Below are positions 17,280 to 26,658 of a DNA stretch of 64,000 nt, in pieces. The notes beneath the pieces were generated by a model. That model was not told the origin of the DNA. It saw only the letters and a program-made list of their open reading frames with translations, and ran no database searches. Positions within the stretch are counted from its first letter, which is position 1; each line of letters starts with the position of its first letter. Position numbers and translations under genes: made by a program. Location of the stretch: positions 1-64,000 of the forward strand of contig CAKUXD010000004.1 in the NCBI GenBank assembly GCA_934699705.1. Reading direction: 5' to 3'. Source of the stretch: an uncultured Candidatus Melainabacteria bacterium. Lineage in GTDB: Bacteria > Cyanobacteriota > Vampirovibrionia > Gastranaerophilales > Gastranaerophilaceae.

Positions 17280-18047
17280 CTATTTACAACTTGTCTTTGT
17301 ATCCCAATCCAATTCATCAGGACATTTTAAATAATCCAAATTATCATTTTCCAATACCCATTTTGTCATTTGAACTTTAGGAGTAGTTCCAGTTAGATAC
17401 GAGCTTGGAACTATTTGACCATTTTTGATTTCAAAAAAGAAACAGTCTTTGCCTTCTTCATAAGGTCCTTTATTAGGACCATCAATGTCAACAACTATCC
17501 AACCTAATCCAATATACACAGACGTACCATCTGCAGTTATAAATTTATATGCATCATCATGAAAATCAAACTCAGGCTTACCAGCAACATTAGCCAACAT
17601 TCCGCCATTTGTTGTAGTAGAAAAACAGCCTTCTCCTGAATTTAATTTACAATTTTTTGAAATTTTCATAAATTCTACCATTCGTTCACCAAAACGTTTA
17701 TTTATTGCTTTATCCTCATTATTATCATTAACAAACCATTCATCAAAAGGTCCATAGACTGCTGTTGCTCGTCCAAATACGTCATTTAAGTTTGAATATA
17801 TTTTTTTAACCTTAGCAACTTTTTCTCTATCGCCTGTTGATTGGTTTAAGTTTGGAATAGTAAGTGCTGCAACAACACCGATAATGCCCATGACAACCAA
17901 TGTTTCAGCTAACGTAAAAGCAAAAGATTTCACCAGTGAGTAGTTAGTTGTGAGTTGTGAATTAACATTATTGACATTTACTTGTTTATTATTTGTCAAT
18001 TCACCATTCACAAATTTCAATTCACTTTTACCAGACATCATCTTCAT
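17280..18047 (-). CDS. type IV pilin-like (pseudopilin) protein 1
   Basis: The 255-aa protein has a class III prepilin signal: SLVKSFA then FTLAETLVVMGIIGVVAAL, with Glu at position +5 of the mature form and Ala rather than Gly before the cleavage point. The leader is unusually long (about 42 residues). After the helix comes a globular domain with a VDIDGPNKGP motif, like the calcium-binding loop of pseudopilins, and a C-terminal W..KTSCK shared with two paralogues in this window (39153-40160 and 50487-51266). It is monocistronic. A surface filament or secretion subunit is likely; no assembly gene is nearby. Confidence 0.8.
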   Translation of the reverse strand: MKMMSGKSELKFVNGELTNNKQVNVNNVNSQLTTNYSLVKSFAFTLAETLVVMGIIGVVAALTIPNLNQSTGDREKVAKVKKIYSNLNDVFGRATAVYGPFDEWFVNDNNEDKAINKRFGERMVEFMKISKNCKLNSGEGCFSTTTNGGMLANVAGKPEFDFHDDAYKFITADGTSVYIGLGWIVVDIDGPNKGPYEEGKDCFFFEIKNGQIVPSSYLTGTTPKVQMTKWVLENDNLDYLKCPDELDWDTKTSCK

Positions 18048-18076
18048 AAGCTCAATCCTCTTATATTTATACTTTC

Positions 18077-18105
18077 ATTATAACCATTCAATTGAGCAAT
18101 CGCAA
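18077..18105 (-). promoter_or_regulatory. promoter of pilin-like gene 1
   Basis: Minus-strand TTGCGA (18100-18105), 17-nt spacer, TATAAT (18077-18082). The whole stretch, including the spacer, is closely similar to the promoter of pilin-like gene 2 at 40193-40221. Confidence 0.7.
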
Positions 18106-18192
18106 TACAACTATTCTATTTTATTTTGTTCAATTTAGTATTACAGGTGATTTTCAACGATAATAATTTTCGCTTCATAATACTTAATAAAA

Positions 18193-19026
18193 TTAATCTA
18201 TATCTAAGCCCAAATCAAGCGTTGGTGCTTTTGCTACAATTGCACTTGAGGAAATTATATCTACGCCTGTTTTTGCAATATCTGCAACAGTTGATAAATT
18301 AACATTTCCACTTGCTTCAACAATTGCTTTACCGTTAATTAAATTCACAGCCTCAGCCATTCTTTCACATGACATGTTATCAAGCATAATTATATCTGCG
18401 CCACAGTCAACAGCCTCAACAACTTGCTCTAAAGTATCGCATTCAACTTCAATTTTATGAGTATGTGAAATATTTTTTCTTATTTTTTCAACTGCTAAAG
18501 TTAAAGAACCCGCCAATTTAATATGATTGTCTTTAATCATGGCACAATCTGCAAGATTAAACCTATGAATACATGCACCACCAACAAAAACCGAATATTT
18601 TTCAAATACTCTAAAATTTGGAGTAGTCTTTCTTGTATCAGAAATTCTTGCTTTATTATCACCAATAGCATCTTGATACTTGCGAGTTTCAGTTGCAATA
18701 CCGCTCATACGTTGAATATAATTCAAAGCAGTACGTTCACCTTTTAAAATTGCAGATGCAGAACCTGTTAAAGTTGCAATCACATCACCTGCTTTAATTC
18801 TATCTCCGTCTTTAAAATTAAATTTAATTTCAACATCATCAGACAAAAGTTTAAAAACTCTTTCAAAAACCTTTGTACCGCATAAAATACCATCTACACG
18901 AGTATCTAATTTAGCGGTTAATTTATCATCTTCTGTTGCCAAATTATCTGTTGTAATATCGCCAAATCCAATATCTTCTTCCAAAGCCAAAAGTACATGC
19001 TTATCAATTAAAAATTTATCTAACAA
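18193..19026 (-). CDS. nadC: nicotinate-nucleotide pyrophosphorylase (carboxylating)
   Basis: The 277-aa quinolinate phosphoribosyltransferase has the substrate-binding RKTTPNFR and HRFNLADCAMIKDNH stretches, plus the DNMS loop. It makes nicotinate mononucleotide from quinolinate and PRPP. It overlaps the end of nadB by 11 bp, so the two are translationally coupled. nadA is not in the window. Confidence 0.94.
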   Translation of the reverse strand: MLDKFLIDKHVLLALEEDIGFGDITTDNLATEDDKLTAKLDTRVDGILCGTKVFERVFKLLSDDVEIKFNFKDGDRIKAGDVIATLTGSASAILKGERTALNYIQRMSGIATETRKYQDAIGDNKARISDTRKTTPNFRVFEKYSVFVGGACIHRFNLADCAMIKDNHIKLAGSLTLAVEKIRKNISHTHKIEVECDTLEQVVEAVDCGADIIMLDNMSCERMAEAVNLINGKAIVEASGNVNLSTVADIAKTGVDIISSSAIVAKAPTLDLGLDID

Positions 19027-20632
19027 AACTTAGTTCTCCTTGTTGTTTAACTACACAATTATGTTCGCCAATATCCTTTGTAAACGGATAATCCTCTCTA
19101 TAATGCGCACCTCTTGATTCTTTCCTGTTTAATGCCGAATTTATTATAATTTGAGCAACTGTCAACATATTTTTAAACTCATATTCTTGAATATTCAAGC
19201 ATTTATTATTACGTAAAAATTTAGATTTCAATTTTTGCAAAGAAGAATTTGCCTCTTTTAAACTTTCTTCACTTCTAATAATTCCAGCGCCATTCCACAT
19301 TAATTCTTGCAATTCAGCTTTTAAAGCAACCGTATCATACTCAATAAATCCTAATTCTTGTGAGTATTTTTTAACAAATTTTTCAATATTTTCGTTAAAA
19401 TCTATGATAGAGTTTTCAAAATTATTTTTAATATAATCAGCTAAAGAATACGCCATTACAACACATTCAAGTAAAGAATTACTTGCTAAACGATTTGCAC
19501 CTTGTAATCCAGTAGAAGCGACTTCGCCTAGTGCAAATAAGCCTTTTATAGAAGTTCTTCCGTCAACATTTGCTTTAACTCCACCCATAAAATAATGAGC
19601 CGCAGGGTGTGCAGGAATAAAATCTTTTTTCATATCTATCCCATTTGCCAAGCAAACTTTATTGATAGAAGGAAATCTTCGTTCAATTTTTTCAGCGCCA
19701 ATTTTTGTTGCATTCAAATAAACAAAATCTTTATTCGCTTTTTTCATTTCCTCGTAATTTGCACGAGTAACAATATCTCTCGGAGCTAAATCTGCCAATT
19801 CATGGTATTTAGACATAAACTCATTACCTTTTTCGTCAACAAGTTTTGCCCCTTCACCACGTAACGCTTCACTTAATAAAAAGTTAGCATCTTCTGAATT
19901 TACAGCAAGTGCAGTTGGGTGAAATTGTACAAATTCCATATCCTGCATAATTGCACCAGCATTATAAGCTAACGCCAAACCATCACCAGTCGCGCATTTT
20001 GGGTTAGTAGTATTTTTATAAAGCTGACCAATTCCACCTGTTGCTAAAATCACATAATTTGATAAAGCAAGACTATATTTTGAACCGTCAAATAAAACCA
20101 CACCCTTACAAATATCTTCATCAATAGCTAATTCCACCGCAATAGTATTTTCTAAAACAGTAATATTTTCATTTTCTTTAACAAGTTCAGAAAGTCTTTT
20201 TTCAATACCTCTGCCAGTTGCATCACCACCACAGTGTAAAATTCTACGAACACTATGAGCGCCTTCTAACGTAAATAACAACTCATTATTTTCATTTCTA
20301 TCAAAATTCACGCCACAATTAATTAAATCCTTAATAACCTCATCAGAATTTTCTGAAAAATATTTTACAGTATTAAAATCACTCAAGCCTGCGCCAGCAT
20401 TGAGTGTATCTGAGATATGAGAGGCAACCGAATCAACAGTATTTTCTTTTAATACCGCAACAATTCCACCTTGTGCATATCTCGAATTACTTTCACCCAA
20501 ATCAGCTTTTGTAACTAACAATACTTTTCCATTTTCTTGTAAGTTTTGACTGATTTTTAAAGCAGAATACAATCCTGCTAATCCACTTCCGATTATTATT
20601 GCTGAAAAATTTTGATAATCCATTACACACAT
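19016..20632 (-). CDS. nadB: L-aspartate oxidase
   Basis: The 538-aa flavoprotein has an N-terminal FAD motif (IIIGSGLAGLYSAL), the SRYAQGGIVAVL segment, HPTAL, and the succinate-dehydrogenase-like capping region with RGEGAKLVD and the active-site region DLAPRDIVTRA. It oxidises aspartate to iminoaspartate for NAD synthesis. In an anaerobe the electron acceptor would be fumarate. The ATG three codons in (20623) has slightly better spacing to a GGA, so the start is uncertain by three residues. Confidence 0.93.
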   Translation of the reverse strand: MCVMDYQNFSAIIIGSGLAGLYSALKISQNLQENGKVLLVTKADLGESNSRYAQGGIVAVLKENTVDSVASHISDTLNAGAGLSDFNTVKYFSENSDEVIKDLINCGVNFDRNENNELLFTLEGAHSVRRILHCGGDATGRGIEKRLSELVKENENITVLENTIAVELAIDEDICKGVVLFDGSKYSLALSNYVILATGGIGQLYKNTTNPKCATGDGLALAYNAGAIMQDMEFVQFHPTALAVNSEDANFLLSEALRGEGAKLVDEKGNEFMSKYHELADLAPRDIVTRANYEEMKKANKDFVYLNATKIGAEKIERRFPSINKVCLANGIDMKKDFIPAHPAAHYFMGGVKANVDGRTSIKGLFALGEVASTGLQGANRLASNSLLECVVMAYSLADYIKNNFENSIIDFNENIEKFVKKYSQELGFIEYDTVALKAELQELMWNGAGIIRSEESLKEANSSLQKLKSKFLRNNKCLNIQEYEFKNMLTVAQIIINSALNRKESRGAHYREDYPFTKDIGEHNCVVKQQGELSFVR

Positions 20633-20694
20633 TCCAAACTTTTTAACTAACGATATAGTAAATCAAAACGAAAAAAAGTCAAGTTTTAGACATT

Positions 20695-20718
20695 AAAAAG
20701 AGCCCGAAGGCTCTTTTT
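20695..20718 (-). terminator. intrinsic terminator of glnA
   Basis: AAAAAGAGCC / GGCTCTTTTT with a UUCG tetraloop when read on the minus strand; symmetrical enough to act in both directions. Confidence 0.85.
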
Positions 20719-20719
20719 A

Positions 20720-22087
20720 TTAATATCTTTCAAAGTATTTATCCAATTCCCATTGAGATACATAAATTCTAAACATATCCCATTCTTTATGCTTTGTTTC
20801 AACAAATTCTTTATAAACATGTTCGCCCAAAGCATCATGCGCAACTTTAGACTTTTCAAGTTCATATAAAGCTTCTGCTAAACTTCCTGGAAGTGAAGAA
20901 ATTTTCTTTTTCTTTCTTTCTTCAGTAGATAAAGCATAAATATTAACTTCAACCTGTTTTGGAGGGTTAATTTTATTTTGAACACCATCAACACAAGCTC
21001 CTAAAATAACTGCAAAAGCCAAGTATGGGTTGCAAGAAGGGTCTGGAGAACGAAGTTCAACACGAGTAGCATTACCACGTTTTGCAGGAACTCTCAATAA
21101 TGCGCTTCTGTTTGCTAAAGACCAAGCTAAGTAAACTGGAGCTTCATACCCAGGGACTAAACGTTTGTAACTATTTACAGTTGGATTTGTAACCGCAGTA
21201 ATACCTTTAATATTTTTCAACATGCCACCGATTGAATACATTGCAACATCAGAAAGCTGAGAATCTGTTTTTTCATCATAGAAAGCATTTTTACCATCTT
21301 TAAATAATGAAACATTACAGTGCATACCTGAACCGTTAATACCAAAAATAGGTTTTGCCATAAATGTAGCATGTAAACCATATTCAGCTGCAATAGCCTT
21401 AACTGCTATTTTAAAAGTTACAACATTATCAGCCGCAGTTAAAATATCTGCATATTTGAAGTCAATTTCATGTTGACTGTCTGCAGCTTCATGATGAGAT
21501 GCCTCAATATCAAAGCCCATTTCTTGAAGTGTTAAAACGATTTCTGCACGAATATCTTCACCTAAATCGTCTGGTCCAATATCATAGTAACCTGCTCTAT
21601 CAACTTTTTGAGTTGTAGGGTGATTTTCTTCATCGCGTTTGAATAAGAAAAATTCCACTTCAGGTCCCATATTCATTGTGTAACCCAATTTTGAAGTTTC
21701 TCTCATCATTCTTTTTAAGTTACAACGAGGACAACCTTCAAATGGAGTTCCGTCAGCATTATGGATATCGCAAATTAATCTTGCGGTGTTTGTTCCGTCA
21801 AATTCTCTCCAAGGTAAAATTTGAAAAGTGTTTTTATCAGGATAAAAATACATATCAGAAGTTTCAATACTTCTAAAACCTTTGATTGATGAACCGTCTA
21901 ACATCATTTCATTTTCTAAAGCTTTGTCCACATGGTCAGAAGGTATTGTCATACTTTTAACTTGACCATTGATATCTACAAATTGAAGTTCAATAAATTT
22001 AACGTTTTTTTCTTTGATAATTCTTTTAATATCATCTTCTGTAATATCTTTACCACTTTGTGGTACATGCTTAAATTCTTTTATCAT
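20720..22087 (-). CDS. glnA: glutamine synthetase type I (alpha-like)
   Basis: The 455-aa GSI has the beta-grasp N-terminus (VKFIELQFVDINGQVKS), the metal-binding MGPEVEFFLF, the ATP/glutamate HCNVSLF region and the NPTVNSYKRLVPGYEAP loop. The length and absence of the extra ~25-residue insertion fit the GSI-alpha subgroup, regulated by feedback rather than adenylylation. An AAGGAG precedes the ATG. I looked for a glutamine-riboswitch-like leader and a GTA-N8-TAC NtcA site upstream and saw neither clearly. Confidence 0.93.
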   Translation of the reverse strand: MIKEFKHVPQSGKDITEDDIKRIIKEKNVKFIELQFVDINGQVKSMTIPSDHVDKALENEMMLDGSSIKGFRSIETSDMYFYPDKNTFQILPWREFDGTNTARLICDIHNADGTPFEGCPRCNLKRMMRETSKLGYTMNMGPEVEFFLFKRDEENHPTTQKVDRAGYYDIGPDDLGEDIRAEIVLTLQEMGFDIEASHHEAADSQHEIDFKYADILTAADNVVTFKIAVKAIAAEYGLHATFMAKPIFGINGSGMHCNVSLFKDGKNAFYDEKTDSQLSDVAMYSIGGMLKNIKGITAVTNPTVNSYKRLVPGYEAPVYLAWSLANRSALLRVPAKRGNATRVELRSPDPSCNPYLAFAVILGACVDGVQNKINPPKQVEVNIYALSTEERKKKKISSLPGSLAEALYELEKSKVAHDALGEHVYKEFVETKHKEWDMFRIYVSQWELDKYFERY

Positions 22088-22272
22088 AAAAAATCTCCTT
22101 AATTACTTCCAACACAGATAAGTTTAGCATAAATTTTTCATATCTTTATATAAACTTAATATAGTAGAAAAATAAAAAAATATCCTACTTTAAAATGATT
22201 TATTTTTACACAAGCACTGCTAATATAACACTATACTCCTTAGAGACGACGATACACATATCCCTAATCAAT

Positions 22273-22304
22273 AGCTATGCTTTTTAAAGTATAGCTTTTT
22301 TTTA
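22273..22304 (+). terminator. plus-strand terminator in the glnA/HD-GYP divergent region
   Basis: AGCTATGC / GTATAGCT (one G-U pair, 8-nt loop) runs into seven T. No plus-strand gene precedes it (glnA is on the minus strand), so it should end a small RNA of up to ~150 nt in the glnA upstream region. Otherwise the 262-bp gap holds only the HD-GYP promoter. Confidence 0.6.
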
Positions 22305-22336
22305 TATTAAGATGTTTGTTTTTTTTATAAATCGTG

Positions 22337-22342
22337 TATAAT
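22337..22342 (+). promoter_or_regulatory. -10 box of the HD-GYP gene, leaderless arrangement
   Basis: TATAAT lies exactly 7 nt before the ATG at 22350. A TTGTTT lies 15 nt further upstream. There is no Shine-Dalgarno. Confidence 0.5.
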
Positions 22343-22349
22343 AATAAAT

Positions 22350-23513
22350 ATGATTACAGTAACAACCGAAGAATTAATTAATTACAAAATTTTGCCATTC
22401 AATATATATTCAGAATTCGGCGAAAAAATCTTCTCTGCTGGGGAAAATCTAACCCCTGGTAAATTGTTACAATTAAAGCATTTAAACGTTTTGTATCGCG
22501 ACGAAGAAGAAACATTAGATATCATCGTCGACGAAGAAGATACTCCTATTACAATTCCTGAACCTAAAGAGGAAGACAAAGAATATACAAAAGAAGATTT
22601 AGACAAAATTTTTGACGATTACTCTAAAAACAGCTTAGATAAAATTTTTGATGAATATTCTCAACTCGCAACCACAAGCAAGGAACGTGTTGTTGAATCC
22701 TTCAACATGAATCCAAACCAAGTGTTAAAAAGTAATACGGTTGTTGACGAAATCAATATTTTAAACTATAAAGGTCCAATTAATAAAAAAGCTAAAATTG
22801 AACCTCAAAACCAAATTAAATTAAAAGCATTCTTTAATGAAACAATAACTGGTATAAGCAACCGTCCATATTCTGAAACTTCAAACTTGTTTTTGAATAT
22901 TAGAGATAAGATTTTACAAGATATCATTTTTAGAAACGACAATATCGTATTTTCTTCTCAAATTAAACTTATTGGAGAATATGAAAAATGTCATTCCTTA
23001 AATGTTGCAATATTAGCAGGAAGCATTGCTAAAAAAATGGAGATGAACGAGTCGTCAATTTCTGATATTGTACTTGCAGGTTTGTTGCACGATATCGGTA
23101 AAACTCGCTTAGATCCTGATTTATTAAAAAAACAAACAACTTTATCAAAACAAGAACAAAAAATCATTCAGGCACATACCCAAATTGGATACCGCATGCT
23201 TAAAGAAGATTTTAAAATGCCTGAAAACATTGCATTAGTTGCTCTTGAGCATCATGAAAATAATGATGGTTCAGGTTATCCAATGAACAAATCTGGCGAT
23301 TTCATCTCTAAAGAAAGCCAAATTATCCACATCTGCAACCATTTTGATAATTTATCGTTTAACAAAACCTCTCACCTTGTTAAAAATAGCAAAGATGCAA
23401 TCAGAGCGCTTTTAGAACTTGGCACAAAATATTTCATGCCAGAAGCACTTTACACATTTATTCACATGTTCAGCTATAACGATACAATGAATTTTGAAGA
23501 TATGATTTTGTAG
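22350..23513 (+). CDS. HD-GYP domain protein, probable cyclic-dinucleotide phosphodiesterase
   Basis: The 387-aa protein has an HD-GYP domain with the HD pair at 247-248 (LLHDIGK) and HHENNDGSGYP at 301-311, the signature of c-di-GMP phosphodiesterases. The N-terminal ~60 residues form a small separate domain, followed by an acidic linker with a tandem LDKIFD[DE]YS repeat (84-104). There is no receiver or membrane sensor. The metal and GYP residues are intact, so activity is likely. It converges on pcrA, stop to stop within 1 bp. Confidence 0.85.
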   Translation: MITVTTEELINYKILPFNIYSEFGEKIFSAGENLTPGKLLQLKHLNVLYRDEEETLDIIVDEEDTPITIPEPKEEDKEYTKEDLDKIFDDYSKNSLDKIFDEYSQLATTSKERVVESFNMNPNQVLKSNTVVDEINILNYKGPINKKAKIEPQNQIKLKAFFNETITGISNRPYSETSNLFLNIRDKILQDIIFRNDNIVFSSQIKLIGEYEKCHSLNVAILAGSIAKKMEMNESSISDIVLAGLLHDIGKTRLDPDLLKKQTTLSKQEQKIIQAHTQIGYRMLKEDFKMPENIALVALEHHENNDGSGYPMNKSGDFISKESQIIHICNHFDNLSFNKTSHLVKNSKDAIRALLELGTKYFMPEALYTFIHMFSYNDTMNFEDMIL

Positions 23514-23514
23514 T

Positions 23515-25986
23515 TTAAACTTTTTTCAATCTGGCATAATTAGCGTCCATAGCTTTTTTGCCAAATTTTCCAAAATCAATTGTGTACATAAGACTATCAC
23601 CGACTTCAATCACATCAAGGATTTCACCAAAACCTAAATGTTCGTGGAAAACCTTTTCACCTTTACTGAAGAAATATTGAATATCAGCAGATTGTTGCTT
23701 AATTTCTTCCTGTTTTTGACGTTCTTGCTCTTGCTCTTTTTGACGTTTTTCTTCTATCATTCTTTTAATTTTATTATCTTTAAAAAACGCTTCAATTTTT
23801 TCTTGTTCTTTTTGTTTATTTATTGCAGATTTTTTAACAAAAGCCTTTGGTGCTGTACGTTTAACTGCACTATATTGTGGCGCTTCATATTTTTTTCGAG
23901 AAGGTGCAACAAAGTTTGCCCCAAAACCACTTGAAGGTTTTACGTAACCGTCATTATCAGAAGAAACAGTAGAAGTTCTAATTTTTTGAACTGCACTTCT
24001 AAAGGTTGACTGAGTAGTAATAGTTCCAGAAGAAGTCGAGGAGTCCAAAAGATTTGCAGGAATTTCTTCTAAAAATCTACTTGGATTGTAATATTTATAT
24101 TCGCCCCAGGTTTGACGTCTTTTTGCGCTGGATAAATATAATTTCTGTTCTGCACGAGTAACACCTACATACATCAAACGGCGTTCTTCTTCTAATTCAC
24201 TTGCTGAATTAAAAGTTCTTTGATGAGGAAATGTACCTTCTTCTAATCCAGCCAAAAATACTATTGGAAATTCCAATCCTTTTGCAGAGTGTAACGTCAT
24301 AAGCGTAACATTATTCGCAATTTCGTCCATGCCGTCAATATCAGAAACTAAAGCGACTTGAGATAAAAATTCACCTAATACATTATTCAAATCTTCTGGC
24401 TCAAATTCTGTTGCCACGTTTATTAACTCTTGTAAGTTTTCAATTCTTGCCTCATCTTCTGGCGTGTTTTCTGCCTGAAGCATTCTGATATACCCAGTTT
24501 TTTCAAGCACTAAACCCAAAAATTCCGCAATATTATAATCTGAATATGCTTTTTGGAATTTGCCAATTAATTCTTTAAATTCTTTAAATTTAGTCTGAGT
24601 TTTAGTATTAAGCTCCGACTCATCAATAATATCAATTGCTTCCATCATACTCATATCGTGTGCATCTGCGAATTTTTGTAAATTAGCAACAGAAGTTTCA
24701 CCAATTGCACGTTTCGGAACATTTACAATGCGCTTAAAACTTTGAGAATCGTTTGGGTTATATATTAATTTTAAATATGCGATGGCATCTTTAATTTCTT
24801 GTCTATCATAGAACTTCATACCCCCATAAACACGATATGGAATACCATTTGCCATACACGCTTCTTCAATTGCACGAGATTGAGCATTTGTTCTATATAA
24901 AATTGCATATTGATTAAAATCATCATCAGCCTCGGCTTTAATTGTTTGTGCAATAAAATTAGCCTCATCAGAATCATCTTGAGCTTCATAATAATGAATT
25001 TTTTCACCGTCGCCTTTTTCTGAAAATAAAACCTTATCCACACGTTCTTCATTGTTTTCAATAATAGCGTTTGCAGCTTTTAAAATATTTTCAGTTGAAC
25101 GATAATTTTGCTCTAATTTTATAATTTTTGTATTTAAAAAGTCTTTTTGAAATCCTAAAATAATTTTATAATCAGCTCCACGCCAGCTATAAATCGATTG
25201 GTCGACATCACCTACAACACACAAAGAACGAGATTGAGGAATTTCATCTTGCAAATTTGTATAAAGCATATTTACTAATTTATACTGGGCAATGTTTGTA
25301 TCTTGAAATTCATCTACTAAAATATGCTCAAAACGAGAATAATATTTTTCGCGCACACTTGGATTTTGCTCAAACAATTTTACTGTCAACATCAACATGT
25401 CATCAAAATCTATCGCATTATTTGTATTCAAAGTGTTTTCATATTCTTCAAAAATCGAAGCTATTTTTTGCGCCTTAAAATCTCTTGCAAAAGTTGCGAA
25501 TTTATGTGCATCTTCCATTTTATTTTTCGCATTAGAAATAACTGCTCTAACATATTTTGGCTGATAAACCTTGTCATCTAAATTCAACTTTTTAATTGCA
25601 TTTTTAACTACCGTCATACAATCAGAATCATCATAAATAGTAAAATTATGATCTAAAGATTTTCCAGAAGGGAAGTTATAATTTTCAATATCCTGACGCA
25701 AAATTCTACCGCAAATACTATGGAAAGTACCTACCCACATATATTTTACAGTTTCTTCACCTAAAATATTACTTAAACGTTCACGCATCTCCTTAGCCGC
25801 CTTGTTAGTAAACGTAACAGCAAGAATTTCACGAGGTTTAACCCCATTTTTAACCAAATATGCGATACGCGAAGTCAATACCTTTGTTTTACCAGAGCCT
25901 GCACCAGCAAGCACTAACAATGGACCTTGCGTCGTTTTAATCGCCTCAACTTGGCGTTCGTTAAGATTTTCTAATAATTTTTCCAT
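23515..25986 (-). CDS. pcrA: ATP-dependent DNA helicase PcrA/UvrD
   Basis: The 823-aa SF1A helicase has the Q motif (LNERQVEAI), Walker A (GAGSGKT), motif II (DEFQDTN), motif III (GDVDQSIYSWRGAD), and motifs IV-VI (LEQNYRS, TLHSAKGLEF, YVGVTRA). The C-terminal region holds a Lys/Glu/Gln-rich coiled segment and then a Tudor-like domain (GEKVFHEHLGFGEI) as in PcrA, which contacts RNA polymerase. It serves in repair and replication-transcription conflict resolution. TAGGGGAT precedes the ATG. Confidence 0.93.
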   Translation of the reverse strand: MEKLLENLNERQVEAIKTTQGPLLVLAGAGSGKTKVLTSRIAYLVKNGVKPREILAVTFTNKAAKEMRERLSNILGEETVKYMWVGTFHSICGRILRQDIENYNFPSGKSLDHNFTIYDDSDCMTVVKNAIKKLNLDDKVYQPKYVRAVISNAKNKMEDAHKFATFARDFKAQKIASIFEEYENTLNTNNAIDFDDMLMLTVKLFEQNPSVREKYYSRFEHILVDEFQDTNIAQYKLVNMLYTNLQDEIPQSRSLCVVGDVDQSIYSWRGADYKIILGFQKDFLNTKIIKLEQNYRSTENILKAANAIIENNEERVDKVLFSEKGDGEKIHYYEAQDDSDEANFIAQTIKAEADDDFNQYAILYRTNAQSRAIEEACMANGIPYRVYGGMKFYDRQEIKDAIAYLKLIYNPNDSQSFKRIVNVPKRAIGETSVANLQKFADAHDMSMMEAIDIIDESELNTKTQTKFKEFKELIGKFQKAYSDYNIAEFLGLVLEKTGYIRMLQAENTPEDEARIENLQELINVATEFEPEDLNNVLGEFLSQVALVSDIDGMDEIANNVTLMTLHSAKGLEFPIVFLAGLEEGTFPHQRTFNSASELEEERRLMYVGVTRAEQKLYLSSAKRRQTWGEYKYYNPSRFLEEIPANLLDSSTSSGTITTQSTFRSAVQKIRTSTVSSDNDGYVKPSSGFGANFVAPSRKKYEAPQYSAVKRTAPKAFVKKSAINKQKEQEKIEAFFKDNKIKRMIEEKRQKEQEQERQKQEEIKQQSADIQYFFSKGEKVFHEHLGFGEILDVIEVGDSLMYTIDFGKFGKKAMDANYARLKKV

Positions 25987-26062
25987 ATCCCCTATTCAAA
26001 ATTTTTTTTTATGATATCATAATTATAATAAGAAATACAATATTTTGCAAAAGGTAAGGAAA

Positions 26063-26656
26063 ATGGCAGACAGCGAACAAATTAAACTTTTAGACGGCAA
26101 TGACGGAGATAATCAACAAGGTTCAATCATGGTTCCTCTTGATGATTTAGACTCAGTTTCAAGTGATTCGCCTAATACAGTTGATGAATTAGCTATGGAA
26201 TTAGCAACCATTCAACAATCTGCCAAAAGAATTGCAGTTATCGGCAGCAGAAACCTTGCAATCACTCACCAACAAATTATTGAAACACTTGTTACCGCTT
26301 TGGCTCAACAAGGCAATACAATTATTACTTCAGGTGGTTCTTCAGGTACAAACGCTGCGACAATTCGTGGTGCAATGAAAGCTAATCCTGATAAATTGAA
26401 AGTTATTTTACCTCAAACAATAGGTCAACAACCTTCTGACGTACAAGACCAATTAATCGGTGTTCCAAACATTGTTGAACACCCAGATAGAGCAATGATG
26501 ACACTTGCAGACGCATCAAGAATTTGCAACAGAGAAATTATTGACGACTGCAACCAATTAATTTGCTTCTTATCTCACACAAGTAAAACTTTACATGGCG
26601 CTATTGAATACGCAGAAGATGGACACAAGGTTATTACAGCTTTTTACCTTGATTAA
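26063..26656 (+). CDS. SLOG/DprA-like nucleotide-binding protein of cyanobacterial type
   Basis: This protein has a Rossmann-like SLOG domain: RIAVIGSRNLAITHQQ, then IITSGGSSGTNAATIRGA, then DCNQLICFL. It follows the cyanobacterial stand-alone proteins annotated as DprA-like, which lack most of the DprA DNA-binding extensions. The role is unproven; nucleotide or ADP-ribose-type ligand binding is the family norm. I set the start at ATG 26063, which has AAGGTAAGGA upstream, rather than the in-frame TTG at 26045. It heads a seven-gene plus-strand operon. Confidence 0.75.
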   Translation: MADSEQIKLLDGNDGDNQQGSIMVPLDDLDSVSSDSPNTVDELAMELATIQQSAKRIAVIGSRNLAITHQQIIETLVTALAQQGNTIITSGGSSGTNAATIRGAMKANPDKLKVILPQTIGQQPSDVQDQLIGVPNIVEHPDRAMMTLADASRICNREIIDDCNQLICFLSHTSKTLHGAIEYAEDGHKVITAFYLD

Positions 26657-26658
26657 TA

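Noticed and set aside
22088..22200. Glutamine riboswitch or NtcA site in the glnA leader
   Set aside because: A GGAAGTA stretch is present, but the remaining conserved blocks of the glnA motif and a GTA-N8-TAC site are not.
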